Made by a program: the position numbers and the translations under genes. A model generated the notes under the pieces. It ran no database searches. It was not told where the DNA came from and saw only the letters and a list, made by a program, of their open reading frames with translations. A stretch of 40,325 bases of DNA from Sulfurovum sp. (lineage in GTDB: Bacteria; Campylobacterota; Campylobacteria; Campylobacterales; Sulfurovaceae): assembly GCA_002733215.1 (NCBI GenBank), contig NVUY01000017.1:30481-70805 (forward strand), read 5' to 3'. Positions 7,466-15,561 of the stretch are shown here, in pieces (the first letter of the stretch is position 1; the number at the start of each line of letters is the position of its first letter).

Positions 7466-8131
7466 TTACTGCTCGTATGCGAATTTATACCCACGTCTTC
7501 TCACCGTATGAATCACTTGAAAGCCAAGAGTACTTTTAAGTTTTTTTCTAATTTGATTAATGGCGACTTCAACCGTGTTATCACTTACATACTCTGGTTC
7601 TGGCCACAGTGCATTAATAATTTCATCTTTTGAAAAAACTCTTTCTTTACGAACCGCAAGGTATGCCAGAATATCAAATGTTTTACCGTGAATCACAATA
7701 GTGTCATCACCGAATATTATCTGTTTATTTGCTATGTCTATCATAAATTTATCAAAAGTAATATGTGTACCAAAAAGATGTCTCATGTTAGCTAAAACTC
7801 TTGCAGCCACAAGGTCTGGATGCTCACAATGTTGATAGATAACATCATCTGTACCCAAAGCATAAAAATAAGACTGTTGTTTAACATCCTCTGTAAGTAT
7901 GATGATCTTTGTGTCACTTTTTTTCTTTTTAACTTCATTCACATAACGTGACATGGAAAGGTTTACGCCCTCATCCATGATAAGTACAAGCTCATAATGC
8001 CTAAAGTCTGTAAAATTTGTTGCATCATATATATCTATGGCATCATCTACAATGCAAATAAAATATTCACTTAATTCTTTATAAAGTCTCTTTGCGTATT
8101 CATCGCTGAACCCTACAGTTAATATTCTCAA
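7466..8131 (-). CDS. hsrA: atypical orphan response regulator, HsrA-like
   Basis: The 221-residue protein has an N-terminal receiver-like domain (1-115) and a C-terminal OmpR-type winged helix (125-220) ending in VRRRGYKFAYEQ. In the receiver, the strand YELVLIMDEG places Met where the phosphorylated Asp normally sits, and the acidic pocket at residues 8-10 is not canonical. This is how HP1043/HsrA of Helicobacter works without phosphorylation. HsrA is an essential regulator of growth and metabolism in that genus. The start is TTG, giving MRILTV as in homologues. Convergent with the cytidylyltransferase gene. Confidence 0.87.
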   Translation of the reverse strand: MRILTVGFSDEYAKRLYKELSEYFICIVDDAIDIYDATNFTDFRHYELVLIMDEGVNLSMSRYVNEVKKKKSDTKIIILTEDVKQQSYFYALGTDDVIYQHCEHPDLVAARVLANMRHLFGTHITFDKFMIDIANKQIIFGDDTIVIHGKTFDILAYLAVRKERVFSKDEIINALWPEPEYVSDNTVEVAINQIRKKLKSTLGFQVIHTVRRRGYKFAYEQ

Positions 8132-8343
8132 TTTTACCCCAATGATTGTAAACGTGTAAAACCTTAAATTTTACCAATTATTCTCTTTTATTGACGTATT
8201 TATAGCTAAATGTTCCTTGTTTAAAAATAAAAGTACATTTACTCCCATAGCCATTTAGCAGTAAAACCTTATGATCCAACATATTTTATAACGTTTATCA
8301 CTATGGCAGCATGTAATAGATAGCTAAAGTTTAACTATTATGC

Positions 8344-8496
8344 TATAATACATGCATTGAAAGATGATTTAGAGTTCATCTTTGGCTAGATTTTTATTGA
8401 TAACCTTTGTTTGCAGTATTATCCTCTCCAAGAACACTCCACTTTATATTTTCAGCACTTCAGTAATGATGTGTACACACAACCAAAGGAATTACA
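8344..8496 (+). promoter_or_regulatory. probable promoter and long 5' leader of the cold-shock gene
   Basis: The 365-bp gap between hsrA and the cold-shock gene has a perfect TATAAT at 8344-8349. Starting near 8356, the leader would be about 140 nt, like the long structured leaders of csp mRNAs. The ribosome-binding site is AAAGGA at 8485-8490. In the rest of the gap (8132-8343) I see only AT-rich sequence that probably holds the hsrA promoter. Confidence 0.45.
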
Positions 8497-8715
8497 ATGG
8501 CAACATTAGTAGACGGAACAGTAAAATGGTTCAACAGTGAAAAAGGTTTCGGTTTTATCGAACAAGAAAATGGCGGGAAAGATGTATTTGTACATTACCG
8601 TAATATCAACAATAATGGTTACGATCGTGTTTCTCTTAATGATGGACAAAAAGTAACTTTTGAAGTAACAGAAGGTGACAAAGGCTTACAAGCCGAAAAC
8701 GTTACCGGTCTTTAA
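8497..8715 (+). CDS. cold-shock domain protein (CspA family)
   Basis: The 72-residue single cold-shock domain binds single-stranded RNA or DNA and acts as an RNA chaperone. RNP1 is KGFGFI and RNP2 is DVFVHY. The start GTVKWFN is canonical, with MATLVD ahead of it. The linker after RNP2 reads [13 protein letters not shown], slightly more polar than in E. coli CspA. A double-hairpin region follows the stop, before an unknown small gene. Confidence 0.95.
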   Translation: MATLVDGTVKWFNSEKGFGFIEQENGGKDVFVHYRNINNNGYDRVSLNDGQKVTFEVTEGDKGLQAENVTGL

Positions 8716-8727
8716 GACCATCGCCAT

Positions 8728-8793
8728 GGACAGAGTAGTCTGTCCTGGCTTAAACAGCTTCAAAAAGAGACCCATAGGTCTTTTTCAAAGCTG
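8728..8793 (+). terminator. two hairpins after the cold-shock gene
   Basis: First, GGACAGA (8728-8734) pairs with TCTGTCC (8739-8745). Second, AGACC and GGTCT form a stem around CATA (8773-8776), extended by AAAAA/TTTTT with one bulge and bounded by CAGCTT and AAGCTG. The T-run in the second 3' arm fits an intrinsic terminator. Read-through to the gene at 8808 is possible. Confidence 0.6.
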
Positions 8794-8807
8794 CTTAAAG
8801 GAAACGT

Positions 8808-9017
8808 ATGAAAAGTAAAGAAGCTGTTCTAGAAGCGTTAAATGAAGGTAAATATCTCATAAGTAGCATTACAGGGTTACAATACACTCTGATCAATGCC
8901 AAGTTGCACACTCGCCATAGTGAAAAAGGTGACTGGAATGAAAGTGAGCTTAATTTTTACAATCCACCCTCTTGGCTCAACCTAAAAATAATAGAAGACA
9001 AACCTGCGGCTTATTGA
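8808..9017 (+). CDS. small hypothetical protein downstream of csp (69 aa)
   Basis: The ORF has an AAAGGA ribosome-binding site (8798-8803) and lies 92 bp after the cold-shock gene on the same strand. The product starts MKSKEAVLEALNEGKYL and has a conserved-looking core (GLQYTLINAK, PPSWLNLKI). There is no signal peptide, membrane segment or cysteine. I do not recognise it. It could be co-transcribed with csp by read-through. Its 3' end overlaps the convergent murE by 7 bp. Confidence 0.6.
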   Translation: MKSKEAVLEALNEGKYLISSITGLQYTLINAKLHTRHSEKGDWNESELNFYNPPSWLNLKIIEDKPAAY

Positions 9018-10303
9018 ATATTTAGGAGTTCTCTTACCACTTCCCGGTCGTCAAAGTGATGTTTTACCCCTTTGATCTCCTGGTAATCCTCATCCCCTTT
9101 TCCAAGGATCAAAAGTACTTCATTCTCTTCAAGTGCATCCAGTGCCATTTTTATCGCAAGCTTTCTGTTCGGTGTGGCAGTCACATGATCTTTGCCGTGA
9201 AGCCCTAAAAGAATGTCTTCAAGTATCATTTCAGGTACTTCATCACGAGGATTATCAGAAGTCACATAGATCTTATTGGCATATCTTCCTGCAACGGTGC
9301 CCATACGGGGACGTTTTTCTTTGTCTCTGTTTCCTCCTGCACCAAAGACAACAGAAATATCTCTGTCTTTCATGGACTCAAGCACCGCATGCATGCCGTC
9401 ATCTGTATGTGCAAAGTCTACGATAACAAGTGGATCACGAGAGACCACTTCCATACGTCCGGACACTCCTGCAAAGTGTTCTACTACTTCACAGATCTCT
9501 GAGATAGGTCTTCCTGTAAGCATTTGCACTGAACCTATGGCAGCCATCAAATTAAAGAGATTAAAGAGTCCCACCATAGGCGAATGGAAAGTTTCTTCAA
9601 TCTTCAAGTGTTTGATACCTGCTGTTATCCCATGAAGCAATGAAAAAGCCTGCACCTTGAAAGTTGCCGGTTCATCCACGCCATAACTCTGTGCACCCAC
9701 AGGATTATAGGTAATATTTTTAATATCATCTTTATTAAGAAGCTTTGGTGTTTCATCTGCAAAGAAAAGACTCTTCACCCGTCTATACTCTTCCACTGTA
9801 CCATGGTAATCCAAATGATCAGAAGTCACATTGGTATGTACTTTAAGTGCGAAGGAAAGTCCTTCTATACGCTTTTGGTCTATGGCATGAGAGCTTACTT
9901 CCATAATGAAGTAGCTACAGCCCAGATCCATCGTCTGCTTCATGTTATGTAAAGTTTCCAAGATAGAAGGGGTGGTCATGCTCTTCTCTTCTATGCGCTT
10001 TTCCTGGGCAAATAAGCCACGAGTACCCTGAAGGGCAGGTTTCTCATCCAGATCAAGTAAAAAAGAGTATATGGCCGCAGTGACAGTCGTTTTACCATTG
10101 GTTCCGGTCACTCCTACTACTTTCATCTTCTCCAGTGCCCAAAAAGAGATAAGTTCTTCCGGAGTTATTGACGCCGGTTTAGGATCCATTTTTTCATAAT
10201 AGGAAGCGTTTTGTACTGTTTTTAGAAAGAGTGTATCTGCATCAAGTTTACCGGTATCATCACTCAAAAAGTGATAACCCTCTTTTAAGAAGTCTAATTT
10301 CAC
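9011..10303 (-). CDS. murE: UDP-MurNAc-L-Ala-D-Glu:meso-diaminopimelate ligase
   Basis: MurE adds meso-diaminopimelate to the muropeptide precursor in the cytoplasm. The 430-residue protein has the ATP loop GVTGTNGKTT (residues 64-73), the segment TNVTSDHLDYHGT, Lys177 in the position usually carbamylated, and DNPR at 350-353, which selects diaminopimelate over lysine. It is somewhat shorter than the E. coli enzyme, with a reduced N-terminal domain. The ATG overlaps the preceding gene's stop by four bases. Confidence 0.95.
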   Translation of the reverse strand: MKLDFLKEGYHFLSDDTGKLDADTLFLKTVQNASYYEKMDPKPASITPEELISFWALEKMKVVGVTGTNGKTTVTAAIYSFLLDLDEKPALQGTRGLFAQEKRIEEKSMTTPSILETLHNMKQTMDLGCSYFIMEVSSHAIDQKRIEGLSFALKVHTNVTSDHLDYHGTVEEYRRVKSLFFADETPKLLNKDDIKNITYNPVGAQSYGVDEPATFKVQAFSLLHGITAGIKHLKIEETFHSPMVGLFNLFNLMAAIGSVQMLTGRPISEICEVVEHFAGVSGRMEVVSRDPLVIVDFAHTDDGMHAVLESMKDRDISVVFGAGGNRDKEKRPRMGTVAGRYANKIYVTSDNPRDEVPEMILEDILLGLHGKDHVTATPNRKLAIKMALDALEENEVLLILGKGDEDYQEIKGVKHHFDDREVVRELLNIQ

Positions 10304-10881
10304 TCTTTAGCACCACTCACAACATGATAAAGTGCCAGGATATCCTGGTCATCTCCAAACAAGCTTGATGAAGCATCAAGATAACCCAGTGCCATTTCGT
10401 CAAAACCTTCACTCGAGAGCTGCTTTACAAAGTCTATGAAGTCATCTTTATTGGTAATGACCACTTTTGTTGAGAACATGATATCTTCAAATGTTTTTTT
10501 AAAAGATCCTCTGCTTTCAATCAGTGTCTTGAAGTCACTGTAGCATATACCGTCTCCGTATTCGATCTGTTCTTCTATAGGTTTCAGCAACAGTTCTTCA
10601 AGTTTATGCTTCGAAGAGTCTAACGTCTCGATAAGCCCGTCAATGATATCGACTGCATTATCTTTATCACTCTTGATCACCTGATAATAATCAAACAGTG
10701 CCTGTGCATCTTCTTCACTCTCTATGCCCAAGTCACTCAAATAGACACCGACTCTGGCTTCCTCCAAGGTAGGATAATCTTTTAATATCAGACCATAACT
10801 ACGAAGGGCATTGGCATAGTCTCCCTTAAGAAACTCATTTTCTGCTCTTTCCAGTAGCAAGTCTTGGTTTATTTTATTCAT
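10300..10881 (-). CDS. conserved TPR-like hypothetical protein between nfu and murE
   Basis: The start chosen is MNKINQDLLLERAENEFL at 10881, four bases after the nfu stop; an earlier start would extend into nfu. The 193-residue helical protein has a TPR-like N-terminus (residues 9-50, FLKGDYANALRSYGLIL) and an acidic body, with no signal peptide. The order nfu - this gene - murE is, from memory, the same as HP1492-HP1494 in Helicobacter pylori, so the gene is probably conserved across the phylum. Function unknown. Confidence 0.8.
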   Translation of the reverse strand: MNKINQDLLLERAENEFLKGDYANALRSYGLILKDYPTLEEARVGVYLSDLGIESEEDAQALFDYYQVIKSDKDNAVDIIDGLIETLDSSKHKLEELLLKPIEEQIEYGDGICYSDFKTLIESRGSFKKTFEDIMFSTKVVITNKDDFIDFVKQLSSEGFDEMALGYLDASSSLFGDDQDILALYHVVSGAKE

Positions 10882-10885
10882 ATGA

Positions 10886-11182
10886 CTATAATTGATCCAA
10901 TTTATCTTCAAATCCTGCAGGTACATTTATAACCGCGATCTCAGGATGTATCAAAGTCTGCATCTGTTTCTCTACACCAAACTTGATCGTTGTCCCCGAA
11001 GACCCACACCCAACACATGCACCTTGCAGCTGTACATACACCTTGCCCTCCTTAATGGCGATCAAAGCTATATCTCCACCATCAAGCTTTATAGAAGGTC
11101 TGACCTTATTTATGACGCTCATGACTGCCGGTTCTAGTTCTTCATCTGAAAATGGTATCAATGTGTTCTCCTTATATTGCAT
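10886..11182 (-). CDS. NifU-like C-terminal domain Fe-S scaffold protein
   Basis: The 98-residue protein is a stand-alone Nfu domain. The Fe-S cluster motif is the C-x2-C in GACVGCGSSGTT, following RPSIKLDGGDI. It assembles or carries Fe-S clusters to apoproteins. Two starts are plausible: ATG at 11182 (AGGA five bases ahead) and TTG at 11161, which has a stronger AAGGAG and gives MIPFSDEEL, the usual N-terminus. Coupled to the TPR-like gene and murE. Confidence 0.93.
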   Translation of the reverse strand: MQYKENTLIPFSDEELEPAVMSVINKVRPSIKLDGGDIALIAIKEGKVYVQLQGACVGCGSSGTTIKFGVEKQMQTLIHPEIAVINVPAGFEDKLDQL

Positions 11183-11322
11183 CTATATCCTATAGGGGCA
11201 ATGTATAAATTATTATAACAAGATCATAGTGCTATACTATATATCTTTTCTGAGTTATACACTAAAAGTGTTTCTTTGTCAATGGGTGAATGAAAATTTT
11301 GCGTAGTTTTGGAAATAGTACC

Positions 11323-11337
11323 CAAGGCAAAGCCTTG
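11323..11337 (-). terminator. short hairpin after rplQ
   Basis: CAAGGC (11323-11328) and GCCTTG (11332-11337) form a six-bp stem with a three-base loop, 24 bp past the rplQ stop on the minus strand. There is no clear T-run. It is the only candidate end point for the large ribosomal transcript. A related CAAGGCAAAGCC string occurs at 25211 in the S10 leader. Confidence 0.35.
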
Positions 11338-11360
11338 AAATACGGAAGTAGAGATAGTAA

Positions 11361-11711
11361 TTATACGAGTTCGATAATCGCCATAGGTGCGGAATCACCT
11401 TTTCTCATACGTGTTTTAATAATTCTTGTATATCCACCGTTTCTGTCTGCATACTTTGGTGCGATCTCGTTTACAATTGTATTTGTACACGCTTTGTGTT
11501 GTAACATTGCGAAGATCGCTCTATGTGAATTCAAATCACCAGCTGCTGCTTTTGTGATAAGTTTTTCATAGTAAGATCTAAGCTCTTTTGCTTTTGGCAA
11601 TGTCGTCTCAATTCTACCTTCTTTTGTCAAAGCAATAGAAAGGTTCTTCAGAAGCGCCGCTCTGTGAGAAGACGTTCTGTTTAATTTACGGTAACCATGC
11701 TTATGTCTCAT
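11361..11711 (-). CDS. rplQ: 50S ribosomal protein bL17
   Basis: The 116-residue protein begins [20 protein letters not shown], the near-invariant L17 start, and ends IELV. It binds 23S rRNA near the exit tunnel. It is the last gene of the alpha-operon segment, 28 bp after rpoA. Confidence 0.97.
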   Translation of the reverse strand: MRHKHGYRKLNRTSSHRAALLKNLSIALTKEGRIETTLPKAKELRSYYEKLITKAAAGDLNSHRAIFAMLQHKACTNTIVNEIAPKYADRNGGYTRIIKTRMRKGDSAPMAIIELV

Positions 11712-11739
11712 GTTCGTCCTTTACATTTAAACCTAAAGC

Positions 11740-12741
11740 TTACGCTTTAAGTTGTTCTATTTTCTTTACAAGATTGACTCTTGTAACATCTGCGAGCTCA
11801 TAGTCAGAACCAAATCCGTTCTCTACAAGACACTCATTGATCTCATCTAAAGATTTTTTACCAAGGTTTTTGATATTTTTAATCTCATTTTCACTCATCA
11901 ATACCAATTCACCCAGGAACTTCATACCGGCTCTGTCAAGAGAGTTGAATGATCTTGCACTAAGTCCAAGACCATCTACTGTCTGCATAAAAGGTTTGAG
12001 TTCAGAGTCATCATTGCTTCTTTTTATCGGTGCGACGCTGATATCCAGATCAAGTACCGTATTAAAAACAGAAAGTTGCTTATTCATCACTTCCAATGCA
12101 TTTGTAAATGCTTCAACCGGACCGATCTGACCATCTGTTTCGATGTCAAAGGTGATCTTCTCAAAGTTGGGGTTGTCTTCAACGAGTACAGGCTCGATCT
12201 TGTAATTTGCTTTTCTTACCGGAGTAAAGAAAGCATCCAATGCGATACTCTCACCTGGAACATCATCTCTAAGGTCTTCACTTGGTACATAACCAATCCC
12301 TTTTGAGATCACCACTGTAAAATTAAGTTCTGCATCTTCATTGAGTGTAGCAAGGGGCAGATCACCATTTACTACTTCAATTTGATCAGTATTAAGATCT
12401 TGCGCTGTGACTTCTTTGTGACCGGAGAAAGAGTATTTTAATTCAACTCTGTCACTCTCGTCTTTAATTTTAAAACGAATGTTCTTAAGATTGATAATAA
12501 ATACAGCAACATCTTCATGCATACCTCTGATGTTATCGAACTCGTGTGCAGCCCCTTCTATCTTGATCGAAATGGGTGCATACCCGATGGAAGAACCTAA
12601 AATAAGTCTTCTTAATGGGTGTGCGAGCGTCACAGCATAACCGCTTTCAAAAGGGTAAGCAATGATCTCAGCACGGTTAGCGCTTACTTCATTTACTTCT
12701 ACTTCTGTTGGCATAAATGGTGCAATTTTAATTTTTCTCAT
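11740..12741 (-). CDS. rpoA: RNA polymerase subunit alpha
   Basis: The 333-residue protein has the dimerisation domain (about 20-230, including GYAVTLAHPLRRLILGSSIG) and a C-terminal domain (245-325) with the helix-hairpin-helix NLGKKSLDEINECL. The alpha-CTD contacts UP elements and activators such as CRP/FNR-family proteins, relevant to the operator at 1807. It lies between rpsD (20-bp gap) and rplQ. Length is as in related Campylobacterota. Confidence 0.97.
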   Translation of the reverse strand: MRKIKIAPFMPTEVEVNEVSANRAEIIAYPFESGYAVTLAHPLRRLILGSSIGYAPISIKIEGAAHEFDNIRGMHEDVAVFIINLKNIRFKIKDESDRVELKYSFSGHKEVTAQDLNTDQIEVVNGDLPLATLNEDAELNFTVVISKGIGYVPSEDLRDDVPGESIALDAFFTPVRKANYKIEPVLVEDNPNFEKITFDIETDGQIGPVEAFTNALEVMNKQLSVFNTVLDLDISVAPIKRSNDDSELKPFMQTVDGLGLSARSFNSLDRAGMKFLGELVLMSENEIKNIKNLGKKSLDEINECLVENGFGSDYELADVTRVNLVKKIEQLKA

Positions 12742-12761
12742 TAATAGCCTTTACTTATGTA

Positions 12762-13388
12762 TTATTTAGAGTATAGCTCGACGATTAGACGCTCTTCAAC
12801 CGGAATCGAAATTTCATCTCTTTCCGGAATTCTTGTAAACAAACCAAAAAGCTTTTCTTTATCCGTATCAACCCATTCAACTATACCGGTTTGATTAGTG
12901 AGTTCAATTGCTCTAAGGATCTGAGGATTAGTCTTAGACTTCTCTCTAATCTCGATCTTTTGACCTGCTTTTACTCTAAATGAAGGGATATCTACTCTTT
13001 TTCCGTCTACAAGTACATGTCCGTGGTTTACGAATTGTCTGGCTGACGCTCTTGTCGTAGCAAAACCCATTCTGTAAACAACGTTATCAAGTCTCTGCTC
13101 AAGAAGTTGGATAAGGATCGAACCTGTGTTACCATCTTTTGAGTTTGCTTCTTTATAAAGTGATCTAAATTGTTTTTCCGAAACACCATACATAAATTTA
13201 GCTTTTTGCTTCTCTTGAAGTTGAAGACCATATTCTGAAATCTTTGTTCTTCTTTGACCATGCTGCCCTGGAGCATATGGTCTTTTTTCCAATGCAGATT
13301 TACCAGCGAGTCTTCTCTCACCTTTTAATCCCAAATCAACACCAAGTCTTCTTTCTAGTCTCTCAACTGGACCTCTATATCTTGACAT
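12762..13388 (-). CDS. rpsD: 30S ribosomal protein uS4
   Basis: The 208-residue protein starts [16 protein letters not shown] and carries the S4 RNA-binding domain (about 97-160, [15 protein letters not shown]). It lacks the N-terminal zinc cysteines, so it is the C-minus form. S4 nucleates 16S rRNA folding and in E. coli represses its own operon. It is two bases after rpsK. Confidence 0.97.
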   Translation of the reverse strand: MSRYRGPVERLERRLGVDLGLKGERRLAGKSALEKRPYAPGQHGQRRTKISEYGLQLQEKQKAKFMYGVSEKQFRSLYKEANSKDGNTGSILIQLLEQRLDNVVYRMGFATTRASARQFVNHGHVLVDGKRVDIPSFRVKAGQKIEIREKSKTNPQILRAIELTNQTGIVEWVDTDKEKLFGLFTRIPERDEISIPVEERLIVELYSK

Positions 13389-13390
13389 GC

Positions 13391-13765
13391 TTATACCCTT
13401 CTCTTCTTAGGTGGTCTACAACCATTGTGAGGAAGTGGTGTAATATCTTTTAAGAATGTTACACGAATACCTTCAGTTGCACCAATTGCTTTAACGGCAG
13501 TATCTCTACCGGAACCAGGACCTTGAACTTTAATTCCTACTTCTTTGATACCATTTTCCATTGCTTTTTTCATCGCATCCTGCACTGCTTCAGTGGCTGC
13601 AAAAGGAGTAGATTTTTTACTTCCCTTGAAACCTAGAGAACCTGCAGAACTCCAAGCAATAACATTTCCCATTTCGTCAGTTATTGTAATTACAGTGTTG
13701 TTAAAAGTTGCAGCTACGTAAACTACACCTTTAGCAATACTTTTTCTTGCTTTTTTCTTAGCCAT
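13391..13765 (-). CDS. rpsK: 30S ribosomal protein uS11
   Basis: The 124-residue protein ends [12 protein letters not shown], the typical S11 tail, and has the core [13 protein letters not shown]. It sits in the 30S platform near the mRNA exit. Twelve bases separate it from rpsM. Confidence 0.97.
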   Translation of the reverse strand: MAKKKARKSIAKGVVYVAATFNNTVITITDEMGNVIAWSSAGSLGFKGSKKSTPFAATEAVQDAMKKAMENGIKEVGIKVQGPGSGRDTAVKAIGATEGIRVTFLKDITPLPHNGCRPPKKRRV

Positions 13766-13777
13766 CTAAACTACTCC

Positions 13778-14140
13778 TTATGCCGCGCCGACAGTTTTAC
13801 GCTTACCTTTACGAGTACGCGCGTTTGTCTTTGTTTTTTGTCCACGACAAGGTAAACCTCTTCTGTGTCTAAGACCTCTGTAAGAACCTAGATCCATAAG
13901 TGCTTTGATATCCAAAGTTACTTTTTTTCTAAGATCACCTTCAACCATAATATGCTCTTGAATATCTTGACGAATCAATGCCGCTTGTGCATCTGTAAGT
14001 TCGTGAGCTCTTGTATTATAGTCAATACCTGTTCTGGTCAAAATATCTCTTGACGTTTTCAAACCTATACCAAAAATGTAAGTAAGTGCATACTCCATTC
14101 TTTTTTTCTGTGGTAAATCAACACCTGCAATACGTGCCAT
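13778..14140 (-). CDS. rpsM: 30S ribosomal protein uS13
   Basis: The 120-residue protein begins [21 protein letters not shown] and has the conserved [21 protein letters not shown] region and a basic tail that reaches tRNA in the P site. It follows rpmJ by two bases and heads the rpsM-rpsK-rpsD-rpoA-rplQ order seen in most bacteria. Confidence 0.97.
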   Translation of the reverse strand: MARIAGVDLPQKKRMEYALTYIFGIGLKTSRDILTRTGIDYNTRAHELTDAQAALIRQDIQEHIMVEGDLRKKVTLDIKALMDLGSYRGLRHRRGLPCRGQKTKTNARTRKGKRKTVGAA

Positions 14141-14142
14141 GT

Positions 14143-14256
14143 TTATCCTTGTCTTTGTTTATGTTTTGGATTTTTACAAATCACGCGTACGATACCTTTG
14201 CGCTTAATGATCTTACAATCATCGCACATTTTTTTAACTGATGGTCTAACCTTCAT
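14143..14256 (-). CDS. rpmJ: 50S ribosomal protein bL36
   Basis: A 37-residue gene. The protein starts [16 protein letters not shown] and ends NPKHKQRQG. Zinc ligands are Cys11, Cys14, Cys27 and His32, so this is the zinc-binding form. Its stop is two bases before the rpsM start. The gene ahead, infA, is 273 bp away, an unusually wide gap in this otherwise tight operon. Confidence 0.96.
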   Translation of the reverse strand: MKVRPSVKKMCDDCKIIKRKGIVRVICKNPKHKQRQG

Positions 14257-14396
14257 TGGTTACTCCTGTAAATATTTTGCACCTTCATTGTTGCGTGGAT
14301 AGACGATGTTTTGTCTTTCCAACCCTTGAGTAATCGGTGCGACTTAATCAAAGATTCTTCGCGCAGTTTCCACTACCTATAGCAATAGGGAGGGGG

Positions 14397-14402
14397 ATTA
14401 TA
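14397..14402 (-). promoter_or_regulatory. candidate internal promoter for rpmJ-rpsM-rplQ
   Basis: On the minus strand a perfect TATAAT (14402 to 14397) lies 141 bp before the rpmJ start, in the gap after infA. No convincing -35 is visible. The resulting leader of about 135 nt is GC-balanced and could fold; whether S4 regulates through it is inference. Confidence 0.45.
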
Positions 14403-14459
14403 CCGAAATGTTTCTTGGTCTTTTCTTATACTCTAAAAATATAGGGGATTTATGGAAAT

Positions 14460-14526
14460 GTAGGGTACGTACTCACCACCAAAATTAGACAACATTGTAT
14501 TAAAGGTGCGTGAGTACGCACCCTAC
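14460..14526. repeat. GTAGGG-type palindrome between infA and rpmJ
   Basis: The arm 14460-14476 (starting GTAGGGTACGTACTCAC) pairs with 14510-14526 (GTGAGTACGCACCCTAC) with one mismatch that is a G-U pair in RNA. The spacer is 33 nt. It begins three bases after the infA stop. It may act as a terminator or processing site, but shares the GTAGGG/CCCTAC ends with elements at 74-121 and 26450-26514, suggesting a dispersed palindromic unit. Confidence 0.6.
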
Positions 14527-14529
14527 ATG

Positions 14530-14748
14530 CTATTTGTATCTAAAAGTGATACGTCCTTTGTCAAGACTGTATGGAGTCAACTCGACCTTTACAGTATCGC
14601 CAGGGAGGATTTTTATGTAGTGCATGCGCATTTTACCTGCGATGTGACAAAGCACTATATGCTTATTGTCAAGCTCTACTCTAAATGTCGCATTGGGTAA
14701 TGCTTCAACCACTTTACCGTCTATTTCAATTACATCATCTTTAGCCAT
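14530..14748 (-). CDS. infA: translation initiation factor IF-1
   Basis: The 72-residue S1-like OB-fold protein matches IF-1 throughout ([46 protein letters not shown]). It occupies the 30S A site during initiation. It follows map after 57 bp, and a palindrome abuts its stop. Confidence 0.97.
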   Translation of the reverse strand: MAKDDVIEIDGKVVEALPNATFRVELDNKHIVLCHIAGKMRMHYIKILPGDTVKVELTPYSLDKGRITFRYK

Positions 14749-14805
14749 TGTATTCCTTTAGAAAATTTTTATATTTATAGCTTAAAACTATCACTCATCC
14801 AAAGC

Positions 14806-15561
14806 TTATGCTTCAGTCAATATAACAGCTTTCCCGTCTACGATTGCAACTTGATGCTCATAGTGTGCTGAACGCAGTCTGTCATCAGAGACCACAGACC
14901 ATTTGTCATCCAATACCATAGGCTGTCCACTTTTTTGACACACCATCGGTTCCAAGCAAAAAACCATACCATTCCTGATTTTGGGTCCCTGATTGGGTTT
15001 ACCCTCAAGATAGTTAGGGATGTTAGGTTCATCATGCGCTTTGGTTCCAATACCATGTCCGCAATAGTCACGTAAAGGGACAAAGCCCGCTTCCGTAATA
15101 TAGTCTTCCAGGATTTTAGTCAACTCTTTAAAGCGCATACCAGCTCTGATAGAGTCAATCGCATAATAAAGTGCCCCTTTAGAGCAATCTATCAAGTCTT
15201 GATCCCTAGAGCTTATGGTACCTACAGCCATTGTAATAGCCGCATCCCCGAAATAACCATCTAATTTTGTCCCAATATCAAGCCCAAGGACATCACCATC
15301 TTTAAGTACAGTATCATCGGGTACACCATGAATACACACTTCATTCAGTGAGGTACAAACAGACCCCGTAAATCCATATAAGCCTTTAAATGACGGTATT
15401 GCACCTTTTTCACGGACAAATGCTTCACCTAAAGTATCGATTTCTTTGAGGGTCATGCCTGGTTTGACAAGATTTTGGAGGTATTCGAGTGTTTGACCAA
15501 CGATCTCGCCAGCTGCTTTGAGCTTGGCGATCTCGGCAGGTTTTCTAATAGCAATAGCCAT
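14806..15561 (-). CDS. map: type I methionine aminopeptidase
   Basis: The enzyme removes the initiator methionine. The 251-residue protein has the metal-binding series: two Asp in LDIGTKLDGYFGDAA, His in GHGIGTKAHDEP, and Glu in FCLEPM and near the C-terminus. There is no N-terminal zinc-finger extension. The ATG shares one base with the secY stop (TAATG). Confidence 0.96.
   Translation of the reverse strand: MAIAIRKPAEIAKLKAAGEIVGQTLEYLQNLVKPGMTLKEIDTLGEAFVREKGAIPSFKGLYGFTGSVCTSLNEVCIHGVPDDTVLKDGDVLGLDIGTKLDGYFGDAAITMAVGTISSRDQDLIDCSKGALYYAIDSIRAGMRFKELTKILEDYITEAGFVPLRDYCGHGIGTKAHDEPNIPNYLEGKPNQGPKIRNGMVFCLEPMVCQKSGQPMVLDDKWSVVSDDRLRSAHYEHQVAIVDGKAVILTEA

Noticed and set aside
10882..10926. 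Earlier start for the TPR-like gene
   Set aside because: It would overlap the end of nfu by 41 bp; the ATG at 10881 four bases after nfu is better.
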